A stretch of 64,000 nucleotides of DNA from Dasyornis broadbenti (taxonomy: Eukaryota; Chordata; Aves; Passeriformes; Dasyornithidae): the NCBI GenBank assembly GCA_013397935.1, contig VZRN01005383.1, forward strand, positions 372,001 through 436,000. The letters run 5' to 3'. Positions 20,999 to 35,900 of the stretch are shown here, one piece after another. The position numbers were made by a program, and so were the translations under genes. Each line of letters starts with the position of its first letter. The stretch's first letter is position 1. The notes below the pieces were generated by a model that saw only the letters and a program-made list of their open reading frames with translations, made no database searches and had not been told where the DNA came from.

Positions 20999-23900
20999 CT
21001 GCAAGGAAGCACAGAACAAACTCCAGTGAAACGGGACATTGTCAGCAACATGCAGTTCTTGGCCAATGCACTGTCACACCCGCTGGGGACAGCAAGACAG
21101 GTTGATAACTCACTGCTTCCATTCTTGTGCCACGGAGGTTACAGAGGTTAACACAGAGATTTTAGAAGTAACAGTGAGTTTTCTAAGCTTCCACCAAATT
21201 GTCCAGGTTTTCTCTTCTGCAATTTTGCCTCTATCTCTTCTCTTGAGGAAGTAGTTGAAATTTGATCAGAAAAATTATAAATTTTTTTCAAGTTCAGGTC
21301 AATTTGAGCTCTGTCAAACTGACATTTAACAGTACAGCTCATCCTGTCATGGATAATTTAGCTTTGACTGACAGCTGAAGGATCCATACTATCATATTAT
21401 CAAAGAATCATCATAGAATCACAGAATGGTTTGTGTTGGAGGGAACTTTGAAAATTATCCGGTTCCAATCCCCTTGGATTGGCAGGGACATTTTCCATCA
21501 GAGTAGAGTGCTCAAAGGTATATCCAAACTGCCTTTAAATACTTCCAGGGATGGGGCATCCAAAACTTCTCTGGACAGCCTGATCTGGTGCCTCACCACC
21601 CTCACAGTAAAGAATTTTTTTCCTAATATCTAACCTAAATTTACTCTTTCTAAGTTTGAAGACATTTCCTCTTATCCTATCACTACATGCCTTTGTGAAC
21701 AGTCCCTCTTCATCTTTCTTCTGAGCTCCCTTCAAGTACTGGAAAGCCTCACTTAGGTCACTCTGAAGCCTTCTTTTCTACAGGCTGAACAATCCCAATT
21801 CTCTTACCCTTTCCTCACAGCAGATGTGCACCATCCCTCTGACCACCTTTGTGGCCGTTTTCTGGACTCATTCCTACAGGTCCCTGTCCTTCCCATGCCG
21901 GGACCCCAGAGCTGGATGCAGTGCTCCAGGTGGGTCTCACCAGAGCGGAGCAGAGGGGCAGAATCCCCTCCCTCCCCTGCTGCTCACAGGGTTCTGGCTG
22001 CAGCCCAGGACACGTTTGGCTCTCTGGGCTGTGAGTGCCATGGCCAGGGCATGTCCAGCCTCTCACCCACCAGCACCCCCAAGTCCTTCTGGGCAGGGCT
22101 GCTCTTGTTCTGTTCATGCCCAGCCTGGGCTGATACTGGGGCTTGCCCTGACCCAGGTGCAGCACCAGCCCTTGGCCTTGTAAAACCCCTTGATGTTCCC
22201 ATGGGCCTCTCCTCGAGCTTGTCCAGTTCCCTCTGGATGCCATCCTGTCCTTCAGACACATCAACTGTACCACTCAGCTTGGTGTCATCTGCAAACTTGC
22301 TGAGGGTTCACTCAATCCCTTCAGCTACATTGTTAATGAAGATGTTATATCACACTGGTCACAGTACAGACCCCTGAGGGCACCACTTGTCCTCATTTGG
22401 ATTCCCATTTGGATTCTGAGTTGTTGACTTCTACCCTCTGGATGTGACCATCCAACCACCTTCTTACCCATCTAACAGTCCACTCATCAAATCCACCTTT
22501 TCAATTTAGAGGGAAGGATGGTGTGAGGAGCCATATCAAAAACTTTATAGCAATGCTGATGTGGCCCACACACAAACAGGCAGGAGCAATGTGCTCTGAA
22601 GTTGTGGCTCAAAGCACATAAGAAATTCAGTTCTAAAATCTAAATGTAATACTTTCATGGCTGGGGATAAAAGCAACCTGAAAACAAACATTCAGACTAG
22701 GATTCTTCTACACTGCTGAGAACCAACATTAACTATTAATTATCTGTGTATCTGCTGTGATATACTTAGCAGAGCAAAAGCCTAAATTTATTGTTTGCAA
22801 CTGTCTTGCATATTAGCACCCTGTGAGGCTGGTGGATCACTGGAACAGGTTAACCAGAGGGGTTGTGGAGTCTCCATCCTTGGAATTACTCAAACCAGAC
22901 CAGACATGACCGGGGACAGCCTGCTCCAGGTGGCCCTCCTTGAGCAGGGTCTACATGATCTCTGGTAGTCCCCTCCTCCAGGAAGGAATTATTCTGTTTT
23001 ATTGGGAAATTATGTGGAAACCTACATATTTACTTTCTTCCTGCATAGGCTGTTCAATGGAGGAGGTTTTATTCCAACAACAAGAGGTTCCCACACTGTA
23101 GGCCAGCTGCACTGCTGTGTTCTGGTATCCAAATGCTCCTCGCCATTAAGATGCTTTTTGCTTTTCACAAACCCTATTACCTTGCCTTTGAGCCACACAA
23201 AGCTCACAAGCACTGGAGACAAACAGTCTCCTCCTAATCCAGTAGGAATAAAATTGAATTTGGATCCTAGGGAACTGCAGCACAGAACAGGAGCTGAAAT
23301 GGCAGCATCGTAAAACACAGCACACGATTTTGGTGGAGTGCATAGTGAGGGAAAATGTCTGCTCCTGGTTCTGAAATGATAAAGTCCCAGTTTTAGAGAC
23401 TTCTAAAAATAAATTATTTCTATTTTGCTGGGCTGTTCCTAGTATTCCTATGTGGCAGCTGTTGTGACCACAAATACATGAATCTGTAAATGAATGCAAT
23501 CTTGTGCTTGATGTTTCCTCTCTGTTTTTACTCCTATCTTGTGCATTATAGAAGATTTGACTAAACCTCAATGCCTTAATATAAAATCTAGCATAGAGTT
23601 ATATATCATTTAACATCTGTCATAGCAAGTACCATACACCAAACAAGAAACCATTGGTTTCTTTCAAGTAACTCATGAATATATTGGCCTATTAAGTATA
23701 AGGTTAATGTACGTCAGTATATTTTATTTCACTTGGAACAGACAAAAATTTTGCATTTATTCTCAGGCTGGCCTGAGGTTAGATTTGAGATCTCACCCTA
23801 AACTGGACTCATTCCCCATCCTTTTTTTTATATTTATAAAACATCATGATCACTCTCTGTTGGAAGGAGCAAAGAAATGAACTGAAAAATTGGGAATGAG

Positions 23901-26900
23901 ATATATGTAATATTTAACCATTTTGAGACACCCTCCTAACACTCAGAAGAATAATTAAAGAGTTTCCTTGTGTTCATCATTCAGAGGATGCTGGTGAAAG
24001 TTGTGTAGAACAGTAGGGTGTGTTCTCCAGCAGTTGATCTAGCCCTTTGCTGGTTTCAATTATGTTTCTCTATGATTTTCCAATGGCTCAACATTACCTT
24101 TATTAAATTTCTTCAGATGTCTCAAGATATGCTGAGAACTTTTCCTAATTTCTCCCAACTCTCCTTAATCCTTCTTGTTTCCAGCTGTTTGACTTACTTA
24201 AGAGACTTGAGAGAACTTTTCCACTAAAGAACTCAACACTTTACAATACATGAAGATCCTGCTGTGGCCAGTAACATGATACAAGGTATGCAAGTTTTTC
24301 CAGATTTTCCTAGGAAACAGGATTTAGTGCTGTGGAGGATAAAAACCCAGCCACAGACATTTAGAAAGATAATGAGAATGGGGTATATGATTTAATACTG
24401 AACTATATAAAGCTATTTCTACTTGAATTTAAGATGTTTATTAGCTAGGAGCTTTTGTAACACTTTGCAGTTAACTAAAAATTCTGACAGCTTTTACAGG
24501 GTTGTTATTAACCTCAGGCACTCAGAAGTCAAGTTCTCTGCTGACATGACTGGAAGGAAGGGTATAAGATAACACTTAAAGCCAACACAAGTGGAGCCCT
24601 CTTACCTGTTACTGCCTGAACACGTGCTGTGATTGGCTTTGTTTCAGATGTGATGATAAATAATTATTTGTTTCATTGCAGGCCTGTTTGGAGAGTTTGG
24701 AGCTGGGATGTTAACTCTCTCTGTCAGAAACTTCCCATTCATGTGTGACATTTTTAACAGCTCAAAATTAAAATTAAAAGCTTCTAAACAGTTTACGCCC
24801 AAAACAGATTGAACAGACACAGACAGATAAAAACTTATGCTTCTTTTAAGCGTTGCACTCACCTCTTCTTCCCTGTGGTACTCTGCAATGAGGTGGAATG
24901 GCACGGTGTACAGCGTGCTGGACATGACTCCAAAGAGTGAACAAAGAGCCAGGGTAGAATAGACATTGGGAAACAAGCCAATTAATCCAGTACCCAGTCC
25001 AAAAAGTAGGTATCCAATGAAATAAAGTCCCTTTAATCCTATGTATGGCAGAAGGACTTTCTGCAAGTCTGTGAAAAGAAAGCAAAAATTGCTGAAAAGC
25101 CTTAAACAAAACAGGTCACATTTTATCAGGGAGTTCCTTTTAAGGGGTAGTATTTCGCAAAATGCAATGAAGGAGATAATCTTAATGATTTTGGAAATTG
25201 CCTCAAATTATTATAGGTATAAACTTGCAAGGGAATACTTGTTCACACCACCCAGAGCTCAATCTGCAGCTCACACTACAGCTGCACCTAGAGCTACCTG
25301 TGCTGAATAGATGTTCCTCAACACAAAGGTGGCACAGAAATGCCTGTAGTGAAGCTCCAAAGGTGAAAACATTTCCCTCAAGCCTCTTCTGGATGCTTAA
25401 ACCCCCAAAGTGCTACTTGAGTTTTTGGATCCCAAGAATTTTTTTAATCCTTATGAAGAGTTATGGTGCAATCTATCTGGGGAGATGTGCTAGCATGTTT
25501 ACACGTAATTTTGGAGAGCAAGATTCAAGCTTCTGGCAAGAGCTTCTGCATATGGAATGCAAATAAGGAGAGGCCACCTTCGAGAGCCTACAGCTACAGC
25601 ATTGCTATAGGAAGAGCATCTGAGAATTCAGTCTGGCAGTTAACTCCAGAATGATTTTCAGTGTTCAGGGGCAGTTCACATGCAGAACAATGTCTTACTC
25701 CCACAAAGTGACCCCTCATCATGTGGTCAGGAACTGTTTGTGTTAAGAAATGAGTTTCTAACAATACTGAGAACCTAATATTATTCCTTAAAGCTTTAAT
25801 GTAGAAAAAAGCCACAGTTAATGTGGCACCACTTTATATTTTTTAAACAATGGCAAAAAACAAACACAGTGTTGGAGTTCATTCATGGGTACTTACAAGA
25901 GTAGACTGATGAAGAAATTGCATTGATGCATAGTCCCCAGCATCCCATCTCTACCCCTGTTTTGTAGGTAAGGTAAAGTGTGGAGTTGTGAGGTGCATAA
26001 GGATTACCATGGTATACAACCTGAAAGAGACCACAAAAGTCACAGAAGGCAAGGCTGGCTGCAGGTATGGAATGCCTCCTTCTCACAGGAACAGGGCCTC
26101 ATCCCTGCTAGGGAGCACCTGAGATATTAAGTAGTGTCCTAACCACCCATTTGTAATTCTCTGGGTTTCACACTCATGTCTCCTGGACTATCACATCACA
26201 GGCTCTGCCTAATTTATTACCCTCTGCTGTTTCCTGGACTGTCTACTTTACATTGACTCATTTGCTCTTTTTCCCTTTGGATGTCCCACTTCAAATTAAC
26301 TTTCTCTCTCCACTTCTGCCTTTTTACCTTAGCTTTTCTTTTCCTAATTTATCTACAATTATTTTTTGTTTTCTCTTTCAAGTTTACCTCAGCATGCTCA
26401 TTTTCCCACAGAGTTATTGTGTTATTCAGTTCCTTATCTAGACAAGCAGACTTTTTTCTTTCAGTTGTCCATCTACACTGCAGAGAAAGAAAACTCCCTC
26501 TTGCCTTGCCTACAGAGACAAAAATGGCAAGGAAATGGGAATACTGTGTGGAAACCACAGAAGAACAGGGAGTGGCAGTGAGTGGAAGCCAAAGCAGAAA
26601 ATTGATGCGCTTGGACCTGCTCTGAGAGCTTCATTTGGAACAGTTAGACACAAATAGCCTTACAAATACTGAAAGGTTTTCCCCAACTATTTCACAGATA
26701 GGTTGGAACAAGGGCCTGACCTTAATTAGCTGGTTTACAAAACTGTTGTTGAGCCATCCAGATACAAATGGCTCTGACACCGGTGTAATTTCCTTAGGAT
26801 AGGAACACTATTTCATTTCTTTTTGATGGAGGAGGAGATGCTACAAGAAAGGAGAAGTGAGAGGGTTTTATTCTTTTTACCTGTCCCATGAAATCCGTGA

Positions 26901-29900
26901 AGAAGAGCATGTTGGACAGGAAAGCCATCCATCCAAAGAGGTGGCTCACACACAGACAGCGATAGTGGGATGGCATGCTTAAAAGTGTCTTCAAGAGTGA
27001 TTTAAGGGTCATCTGCCTTTGTTCCTAAAAGCAAATATTTAACAGTAATACAGTATTATTGCCATGAAGGCTACTGAAATAGCTGAGAGCAAATGAAGAA
27101 GGTCGTAGTATCTTTTCATTGCTAAACTTCCAAAGTCTTTTTTTAAGGAAGGGTTGCTTGAATACTGAATTTGCTTCAATTTATAAAGTTCGCAGAAACT
27201 CTAGAAGAGATGGGGTATACTAGCAAGAATGTAAGAATGTAACATTTCTTGCTGTTACAATCAGTAGGTCAGTAAGGCTATTATTTATGTGTAGAACCAC
27301 AAGGAAATTTTCTGCCAAATCACGTTCAGAGAGTTAAAGAAACTCAACAAATCAACAACAGAAACATCCAGAAACAAAAATTATTTCTTTATAGAGATCA
27401 TCGCCTTTAAATTTAAAATTTAAAGCTGCTACAGGAAAATATTATGCTCAAAATACTTTTGGAAAATTAAAATGTATCAGTTGTGGATTTCTGAGCTTTT
27501 CTGAGACCTCATTCCCATTCCATTCTATGTGCTAAATTCCCTAGGAAACTTCTACCTCTTCAGACATATAATGAGATTACTACTATGCACTGTCCTTCCT
27601 TCCATGAAGCAGGGAGAAGCTATGGCTCACCACAGCAGCACACAGAGAATGTGAACTCCAGCATCTGAACAGCTCATACCATAGGGGAAAGAACTCATTT
27701 CAAAATCAAAGCTTCATTGCTACTGGTTAGCAAATCTCACTGATGAGGAAAAACAAATTTTCTCACTATCTTCAATACCCCACGTTATCCCCATCCTCCT
27801 TGTCTCAGCCCTGTGCCCCAAAACTCTCAATTTCTTTTCCAGTCACATTCATCAGATCATTTATATCAGTTTATTTTTTTATTTTACAGCTGTAGGTGTG
27901 TTTGAGATCAGTTATTTTGGCACATAACTCTTCCTGTATTAAAGCTCCTGCATGGTTCTGTGCTTTTAAAGAAAAAAAAGATACTATTTTAACTACATGA
28001 TGGAACACTTCCAATTTTCTCTTGTAATGTTTGCAGACAACAGCGTTGGGACAGATGTTAAGGGAAGATGTATGTCATGAAATGTGGAAGAACTGCAAAA
28101 GTTATATTAATTACTGGAAATCACTGGACTGAATCTTGTCTTCAGTTTGCTGTAAGTTGTCATTTTTCCCTTTCTTCCTTCAGTGTTGTACCTGGAATTG
28201 TTTTCACAATTCTACTTTCCTTTGAACTAGGCTATGCTGCAAGCTACTCTGTGAATAATCACCACATATAAAGTTGGAAAATACTTTGCCTCAGTGTGAG
28301 GTTTTTAATCCTCACAAGAATGCCAAAATTCAAGTTGCTGACTTTCACCTTGGACTGTATATTGTCCAAATCCCTTGGAATTTCTCTTGGCATCACTGTC
28401 TCTTTTAAACAGGGTAAGCTTTATATTCTTCTATGATTATAAAAAGAAAACAAACTGAAAAATTCCAGATTGACTCATTAGTGTTATTTCAAGGATAATT
28501 ACTATTGTTTGACTTGGCTTATTTAGTTTGTAATTCTTCCACAGTTGTTTTTTTTTTTTTAATTTCCAATCAAAGTTTCAGATAAGGTCATGGAACTACA
28601 CAGGACACTGCAGTGATTACAAACAACAATTTGACAGCTAGAGAGAAATGTTTTCTTTCTATTTAGCTATTTTAAAGAGTGGAAATGGAAACTAAAGTTG
28701 TTTAATGCACACATTCAAAACATACCAGCACACAAACTGCATGCTAATTTAAATAATGTGCTAAAGTTTGGCTCAGTTTAAGCGTCTTATCCTTCAAAAG
28801 CTCACAATACCAAATAATCTTCTCTACAAAATCACTACAACTCAGGGCATAAGATGATTCACGATACAGAGGAAACAATATGACTTGAGTTTTGTGGCAG
28901 TGGACCCTGAATAACACAGCACCATGCGAAAGAACACAAGGCTAATTTCTTTGGGTGTCTGTTCATACTGTAAAACAGGTCAAATCTCATTAATAACCAT
29001 CTTAGCTATTAGCATGTGAGAGTAGAGGCCTTAATTTAGAAGAAATAGGGTCGTGATGCCTGCAATAATAATAAAAAAAGAGACAGAAAAACAGGAAGCC
29101 AAACCATTTTTTCAAGGAAGTGATTACAGTAATGAATGAACGCAGAAAACATGTGCCACAGGAGACAGATCATTAAAGCAGTGAGTGTCTAGAATTCATA
29201 CACACTCAGGCACATCAAAGAAGCACGAGATTGATCAAAGCACTGGGGAACTCTAGCAGGCTGCCCAGCCTAATCAGAGAGGAGGGCAGTGGCACAGGCT
29301 CACCCACAGTGAACACCACAGCTTCACCTCGGGTGTCAGACGTTACTGACTCCATGGAATATTGCTTGCCAAGGCAGAGGCTACCCCAAACCACAGTCTG
29401 CTCCCCATGCTTCCTCTGCATCACTCTCTCATCATTTACCTTCTGGTTTTTTTAGAGCCTAAATGGTCTAAGCAGCTGACACTCAGCATCTCTAACAATT
29501 TGGAGGCTGCTCAGACTGAGCAGTGCTGGTGACGGATACTAGCTGCTCAAGCTGGACTGCAGTGGGGGAGCTCAGACAGCATCACAGTGTGCTGGTCATA
29601 TTCTCCACACAACTGTTGCCTTGCTGTCTGCCCCAGTCTGTTTTCCTGGCATTCTCATCAGACAACGCTCCTCTCATATGTCTTGCATCTGGTGTAACAA
29701 TATTTTTGTTCAGGTTAGAAATACCAAATGCTATTATAAAACAAACTAGAAATAGTAAAAGAGAATAAATCCATTTTATTTATAGCTTAAACATGAGTAT
29801 TAGTTTCTATCTTATAACCATTTGCACATGCTCAGTATGTTTTACCTGCCTTATCAAACCTTTGTATTAGTGTATCAGGGATGCACATATCTAATGTCAA

Positions 29901-32900
29901 GAGATCAAAAGTGAAATTAAAATGACAAGCAACTGTGTCACCACTCTTTTGTTACACTTGGCTTACCTAGGGTACCATGAGACAGCTATGAGGATTTCTG
30001 GCACTAAAAGTCATCAATAAAAGAGTAAAAACTGTCATCTGTTCCCAAAGGCCATTCTAGAAGTGTTCTCCCCAGATATTTTTCGGGTGGATTCACCTTT
30101 TCCTAGGTGCCTTAGATTGAAGCAATCTCTCATAAAAATGCATCAGAAACAAAGTAACAGGAAGGGTTTGAAAGTACTCACTGTTTTCTCACACCTCAAA
30201 GTTTTGCCAAGGACACAGCTACAATATTGCTCAAAATTAAACTAAAACTCCGATAGCAAGGTAGCACTGCTGTAGAAGTAGCAATTTTAAACACATTAGT
30301 ACTCAATGAAACGTTGAGTAGCAGAAAATCCAAATGTTTACTAGACAGGAAACATGCATTTTATATGCACTATGTGCAAAATTGTGAGGACTTTGGTGGG
30401 AATGAGAGACCTACATCAAAGATTAATGGTCTGTAGTCTTTGTACACAATTTTATGCTAATTATATCAAGACCAAAGGACAAAGTAGTTCCTCTTGACAG
30501 AATTCACATGAGGAGGATATCTATCATTGAGCAGAAAACTGAACCAGGTTCTCCCTCATCCCTGCCAATTGATCAAAGCATCAGAACTTGCCTGTCTCAT
30601 CCCTCTTGCTGGCAATACTTTCTAAAGAAAAGAAAAGAAAAAAAAAATAGCATTAGCTAATTTAAGACTCTCCAAGGATGCAAAGATACATCCTATAAAA
30701 TCATCTCTGCACTCACCTCTGTGTGTGATGCAGCTGTGCATTTCCCTGGCTTGGCTTCAGCCTTCTTTTCGGTACACATTGATTTTAAGTAACCATTCTT
30801 GATTTCCTCCTCTATGGAGTTATATTTATGGGGTTCAGTCACTTCCAACAAGAACTTTGCCTCTTCATTTTCATATCTGAGTGGAACTTCAGGAATACTG
30901 CAGAGATGTACGGTAAGGCAGATTATGAAAACCAAGGCTGCGAAGAGGAAAATCACCTGGAATTCTGATGCCAAAGTATATCCTAGAATAGTTTGACCCC
31001 AATCCATAGCACCTGTCAGGTAACCCAGGGCTCCTCCCAAACCTACAATGGTGGGGGAAAAAAAGGAAAAGAAAATTCTACTAGCATTGATAAAATAAAC
31101 AGAGTACATAATACCCTCAACAAGTGATCCCCTCTAAAAATGATCAGTAGTCATTGTTCAGATATTTAGCACAAGAAATAGCAATACTGAGCTAATCACA
31201 TACATGAGCAGTTACTAAAACATCTCTTGAAAAGTCTCTTCAGATCTGGTAGACAGAGCTCTCCAGAAATCGCCTGAACATACACCAACATAGCCTTGAT
31301 CTCTTTTTATGACTCCTTGAAGCTCTATTTTCTTTGAAATGGTAACAAATACAAGTAAAACTAAATAAAATCCTCCTGATATTTATGTGGGGTTTTTTTA
31401 TTTCACAGAACAAACTTTTTTAAAATTATGTTGAGACTACATATAGTTTAGACTCTGTAAAATGTATTTTATTTAGCTTAGTCCAAACAGAAATAGTGTC
31501 TCCATGTGAAATTTTTAAAAAAGGAAATAAACGCAAACCCACTGATTTGTAGTTACACAAATCCAAGTACCTCACCACTTGGAAAAGAAAACAGAAAGGA
31601 AAAAAAAAAAAAAAAAGTGTGTAATCCCATTTACTAATTTTCTCAGGAAAGGTAGACTAAAAAGTAAAATGAGAATGCTACTTTGTGCCTTGAAGTTATT
31701 AAACCCAGCTTTCAGTCAGTTTGGGTTTTTTTACAATTTCTTCTTTTTGAGTGCACACAGAAATGCCCAGGGAAGTTGCCCTCTGTTGCATTCAGTACAG
31801 CGCTCTGGTAGGGGTGGCAGCTTTGTAGAGTCCTGACAGGAGGATTCCACAGGATAGGAGCTTTCCAAGGACTTGGAAGCATTTCTGATCTTCTTCTTAG
31901 GAGAACTGATAACAATGTATAGGAAAATGTGCATGTCTAACAAAAACTAACAGCACCTACACTTGCTTCCTCAACAAAACATAGGACTTTGGTTTCATTC
32001 TGGGCTTTCTGTTTTCTTTTCCCCATCCTGGGTCTCATTATGGCCTTCCTTCATTGTGTCTTGTGGCATTTCACATTGTGTCCTTGTTTGTTCTCATGAA
32101 AAACAATTAAGCTGTTAATAACTTTTAAAAAGAAAATCTACACTACCTGCTTTCAGTGTACATTGGCAGAGAGAATGTTTGACATTTGAGGTTGTCTTCG
32201 CATACCATTTTGAAAAAAAGAATCATGCAACTGGAATGCAGCCTGAATGTTTTGTGTTGGATGTGTGCACTCTTTCTTCCACTTGTGTAAGAGGCCATGG
32301 GTTTCAGAACTGCAAATCTATCAAGTTTCATGTTCAAACTCTAAACTGGAGGCAAACTGGAGAGTAAAATCTTAGAAATATTAAAGGAAGTATAAAAGGA
32401 AGAAACTAAAGTGGGGAAAAGAAATAATATCTAAAACAGAATCTAGAAAAGAAATGGGAAGATTGTTCTCTGTGTCTAATTAGGATAAAACAAGGAATGA
32501 CCAATTTAAGATGAAGGAAATGGATATTAAGATTAGATTTTAGGGAAAACTAACACCAAGGCCAGGGAAGAGCAGACTGCCTTGGGAGGCTGTAGAACTC
32601 CAATCAAGTGAGGATTTCAACACCCAACTAGGGAATTTTCAGTTAGGAAGGGTTAAGATATTGATGAGCTTGCTATAGAGAGCACAGGGTGCTGATCCAA
32701 GTCATGCAATCTGCCCCAGTCTTATTTCATGTTATTTGGCCCACATCCCTTTTCACAGCTCAGTACACTGAGTTGGCTAAATCTGTAGCGTCAAACTTGG
32801 AGAATTTTTAGTGTCATCCAAAAATATTGCAACCAGAGTTGTGCTGACTATACATACAGACTCACTCCTCTCTCTATCCAAACAAGATATTATCTGTCAG

Positions 32901-35900
32901 TTTCTGAAGGATAATATGGATTTCATTCCCATGTGGCTTTAAGCTTCCCTTATAATCTGTGTTCCTAGGCACAGATGTGTCCATTTCATGTGTCCAAAAT
33001 TAGCCTGTTGTCAGCAGCCACTACACCTCCCTCCCCCAGCAGGAATTGCTGCTGAATCTACGTGTCTCTGCTCTTAGTGGGGCTCAGTAGCCACAAAAAT
33101 CTTTTGTAACACAGATTACATGACTTCTCACGTAGTCTCCTTTTTGCCTAGTGCTTTCACAGGAACTGCTCTCAGGCATGGCAGGAGGCTCCTCCTGAGT
33201 CACTTCGCAGGTACACAGCCTTACGTGTCTTCCCTGTGCATTTCCCCAACACAGAGCTCACATTGTACAGATGATTTCACAGAATCATAGACTCACTGAA
33301 TGTTCAGAGGCTGGAATGGCCCTTAGAGATGATCCAGTCCCATCCCTTCTGCTGTGGGCAGGGACACATCCCACTAGGCCAGGTTGCTCAAGGCCTTATC
33401 CAGCCTGGCCTTGAACACTGCCAGGGTTGGGCATCCATAACCTCTCTGAACAACCTATTCCAATATCTCACCATCTGCACAGGGAAGAATTTCTTCCTAA
33501 TATCCAGCGGAAATTTCTCCTCATCTGGAGAGCCCCTCCTCAACTTCCCTGTGGTGCCCTTTCAGATACTGGAATGTTGCTATGAGGTCTGCACACAGCC
33601 TTCTCTTCCCTAGGCTGAACAGCACCAGCCTTCTCGCTCTGCCTTCATAGGAGGGGTACTCCAGTCCTCTTATGTCTCCAAGTCCTCCTTTGGACTTGTT
33701 CCAACAGTTTTGTGTCCTTCTGTAATTTGGCAAAATTCTAAACATGTGCAAAGGCAAATGAAGCTGTTAATTTCATTTGCAAGAACCTGAACTGAACCAC
33801 TTGGACCTCTTTTGTGGAAATTGTGAATTTCTGAATTTTACACAGAACTCCTTTTTTTATACAGCATGTACTGGAGCACTGCTGAAGAATGGAAATCAAC
33901 TGGTTTGTGCAGCTCTTGTTCTATGTCACTTGCCAAGTCAAAAATGTTATTTTTAAGTGCAATAGTAATGAAACAAGTTACAGCCATTAATTTTTTTCCT
34001 CACCAAAAGCTTGGAAAAAACCCCCAAAACACCAGAACAAGCTGAACAAGCACTACTTCACTTTTTAAAAATAATGGACTACTCTTACATAAATCATGTC
34101 TATGTTGCTATAATTGTTTATGCCTGCAGCCTTCTGCAGTAGAATTCTTGTAGCAGCAACCACAAGTTGCTGTTCTCTGGAGTAGTGAAAACGCAGCAAC
34201 AAAACACTCGTGACTGAAGTGCAGGATCAGATGATCAGTTCATTCAAGATTACAAACACAGTGAGGATAAAATCCATGCAATTACCTTCCCCTCCTTTGA
34301 GATGTAGAGAGGAAAAGAAGGGATCTGAGTACCTGTAAAGAGGGCGTGGTAATGTAGACCCTTCTCTTTATCCTGATGAGAGCAGACATCAAATAAATAC
34401 GCTTTGATGGGACCATCAATAAAATCAGCTGCAAAATCAAAAAGTACTACTCCCAGCATGGTAATGACTATTGCCCATGTCCGCTGCTTGGCTCTCTCAT
34501 CGATGAAAGCTACAAAAAGAAAAACACTCTCATTCTGACAGCAACAGTGCCATGTTCTGCAAAACCACATTCTGTCTTTCCTGATACCTCAAAATCTAAA
34601 CAGTGACTGGCTATGTAAGAGAGTGCGGTGACACCTGGATCTCATCACGGAAGGAGGAGAGCTGAGTCTGTGTAGCACTGAGCTGTGCTAGGTTGACTTA
34701 CTGCCTTGAGTCAGTACATGCTCAGAATGCTCCAAGCTCCACGACCAAGAGCATCACTGTCCTTCATCTACTCCTTTACACCTCCAAGGCACGCTCTGAT
34801 AGCCTAACACAAGCATTTTGCAGTACTTTTTGATTTATTCTATTTGTCCTACCCATATATTGTTTCAGATAATCAAGAATTGACTGCATAATCTCTTTCT
34901 GGGCAAAAGAAATCAAGTATATTCAGCATCAATAATATCCAGGAAGAGAGAATAAATCAATCCATAAAGACACACACCTCCCCCATCTGCCAAGCCAGCA
35001 ACAACTTTTCATCAAGACTTTAAGAAGTTACATCCCAAGCTAAAATGTAACAATAGGGATGTCACTCCTATTTGATTTGCGTGTTCCAGCTGCCATAGGA
35101 TTTCCAAACAGTTAAGGAATTGTTTTTCACCAGCACAACACAGTCCTGAGTCAAGCCAGTGCTGCAGTATTAAAGACATGTATTTTGAATATTAATCCAT
35201 CTAAAATACGGATGAACAGAGATTCAGTTTGGATATGTATTACTTCACAAAAACAATACTATCATTTAAGCTAACAAGGTAGATCTTAGTTCACAAAAAT
35301 GTCTATGGCCTAAGGAAATCTTTACTTGGAGGAGCTTATCAGGCAACCAAACCAACATGCAACAGATTGTAATCACACACACAAACTACAGAACACTTTG
35401 CAAAGGGCACATAACATGCAGAGCTAGGATTGAATGTATATGAAGATTCCAGTGCTCCCCAGCTCTTTCAGAGCAGCCGAGTCACAAGACACCAAATTTT
35501 AACAGTTCAATTTAAGAAGAAAAAGGGGAACCCCTCTCCTTTTTTCTGATTCACAAGACTAGGATGAGTTTTGTCTGTCAGTATAGCACATGCCCCTCAC
35601 TTACCTGAGATCATCACGTCCCCATTGAGGTACAAAGCCATGCCTAACAGCATTATGATGCCCAGACCCAGAATGTAAGGTCGCCTCCTGCCCCAGCTAC
35701 AGGTGCAGTGATCACTGGCTGAACCTACCACAGGCTGCAGCACGAAGCCCAGGATAGGGCTGATGAGCCACACGAGGCTGTAGAGGTTCTTGGGCAGCCC
35801 TACACTGAGCAGCACCGGCGTGACAAAGGCGGCCTCCACGGCATAGCAGAATTCCCGGCCGAACATGGCCATGCTGTGCATCACCAGCCTTCCCACCGCT

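Larger units (their letters stand above)
20999..24862 (-). other. SLC45A2 intron 6
   Basis: Holds two CR1 fragments in opposite orientations. No extra exon is recognised, and the remaining open frames are short. Confidence 0.75.
31043..34332 (-). other. SLC45A2 intron 2
   Basis: Contains a diverged sense CR1 fragment, an antisense CR1 fragment and a 17-base A run at 31600-31616. No additional exon is recognised. Confidence 0.8.

Noticed and set aside
21815..22377. Open frames of up to 183 codons in SLC45A2 intron 6
   Set aside because: They lie within a CR1 copy and its complement.
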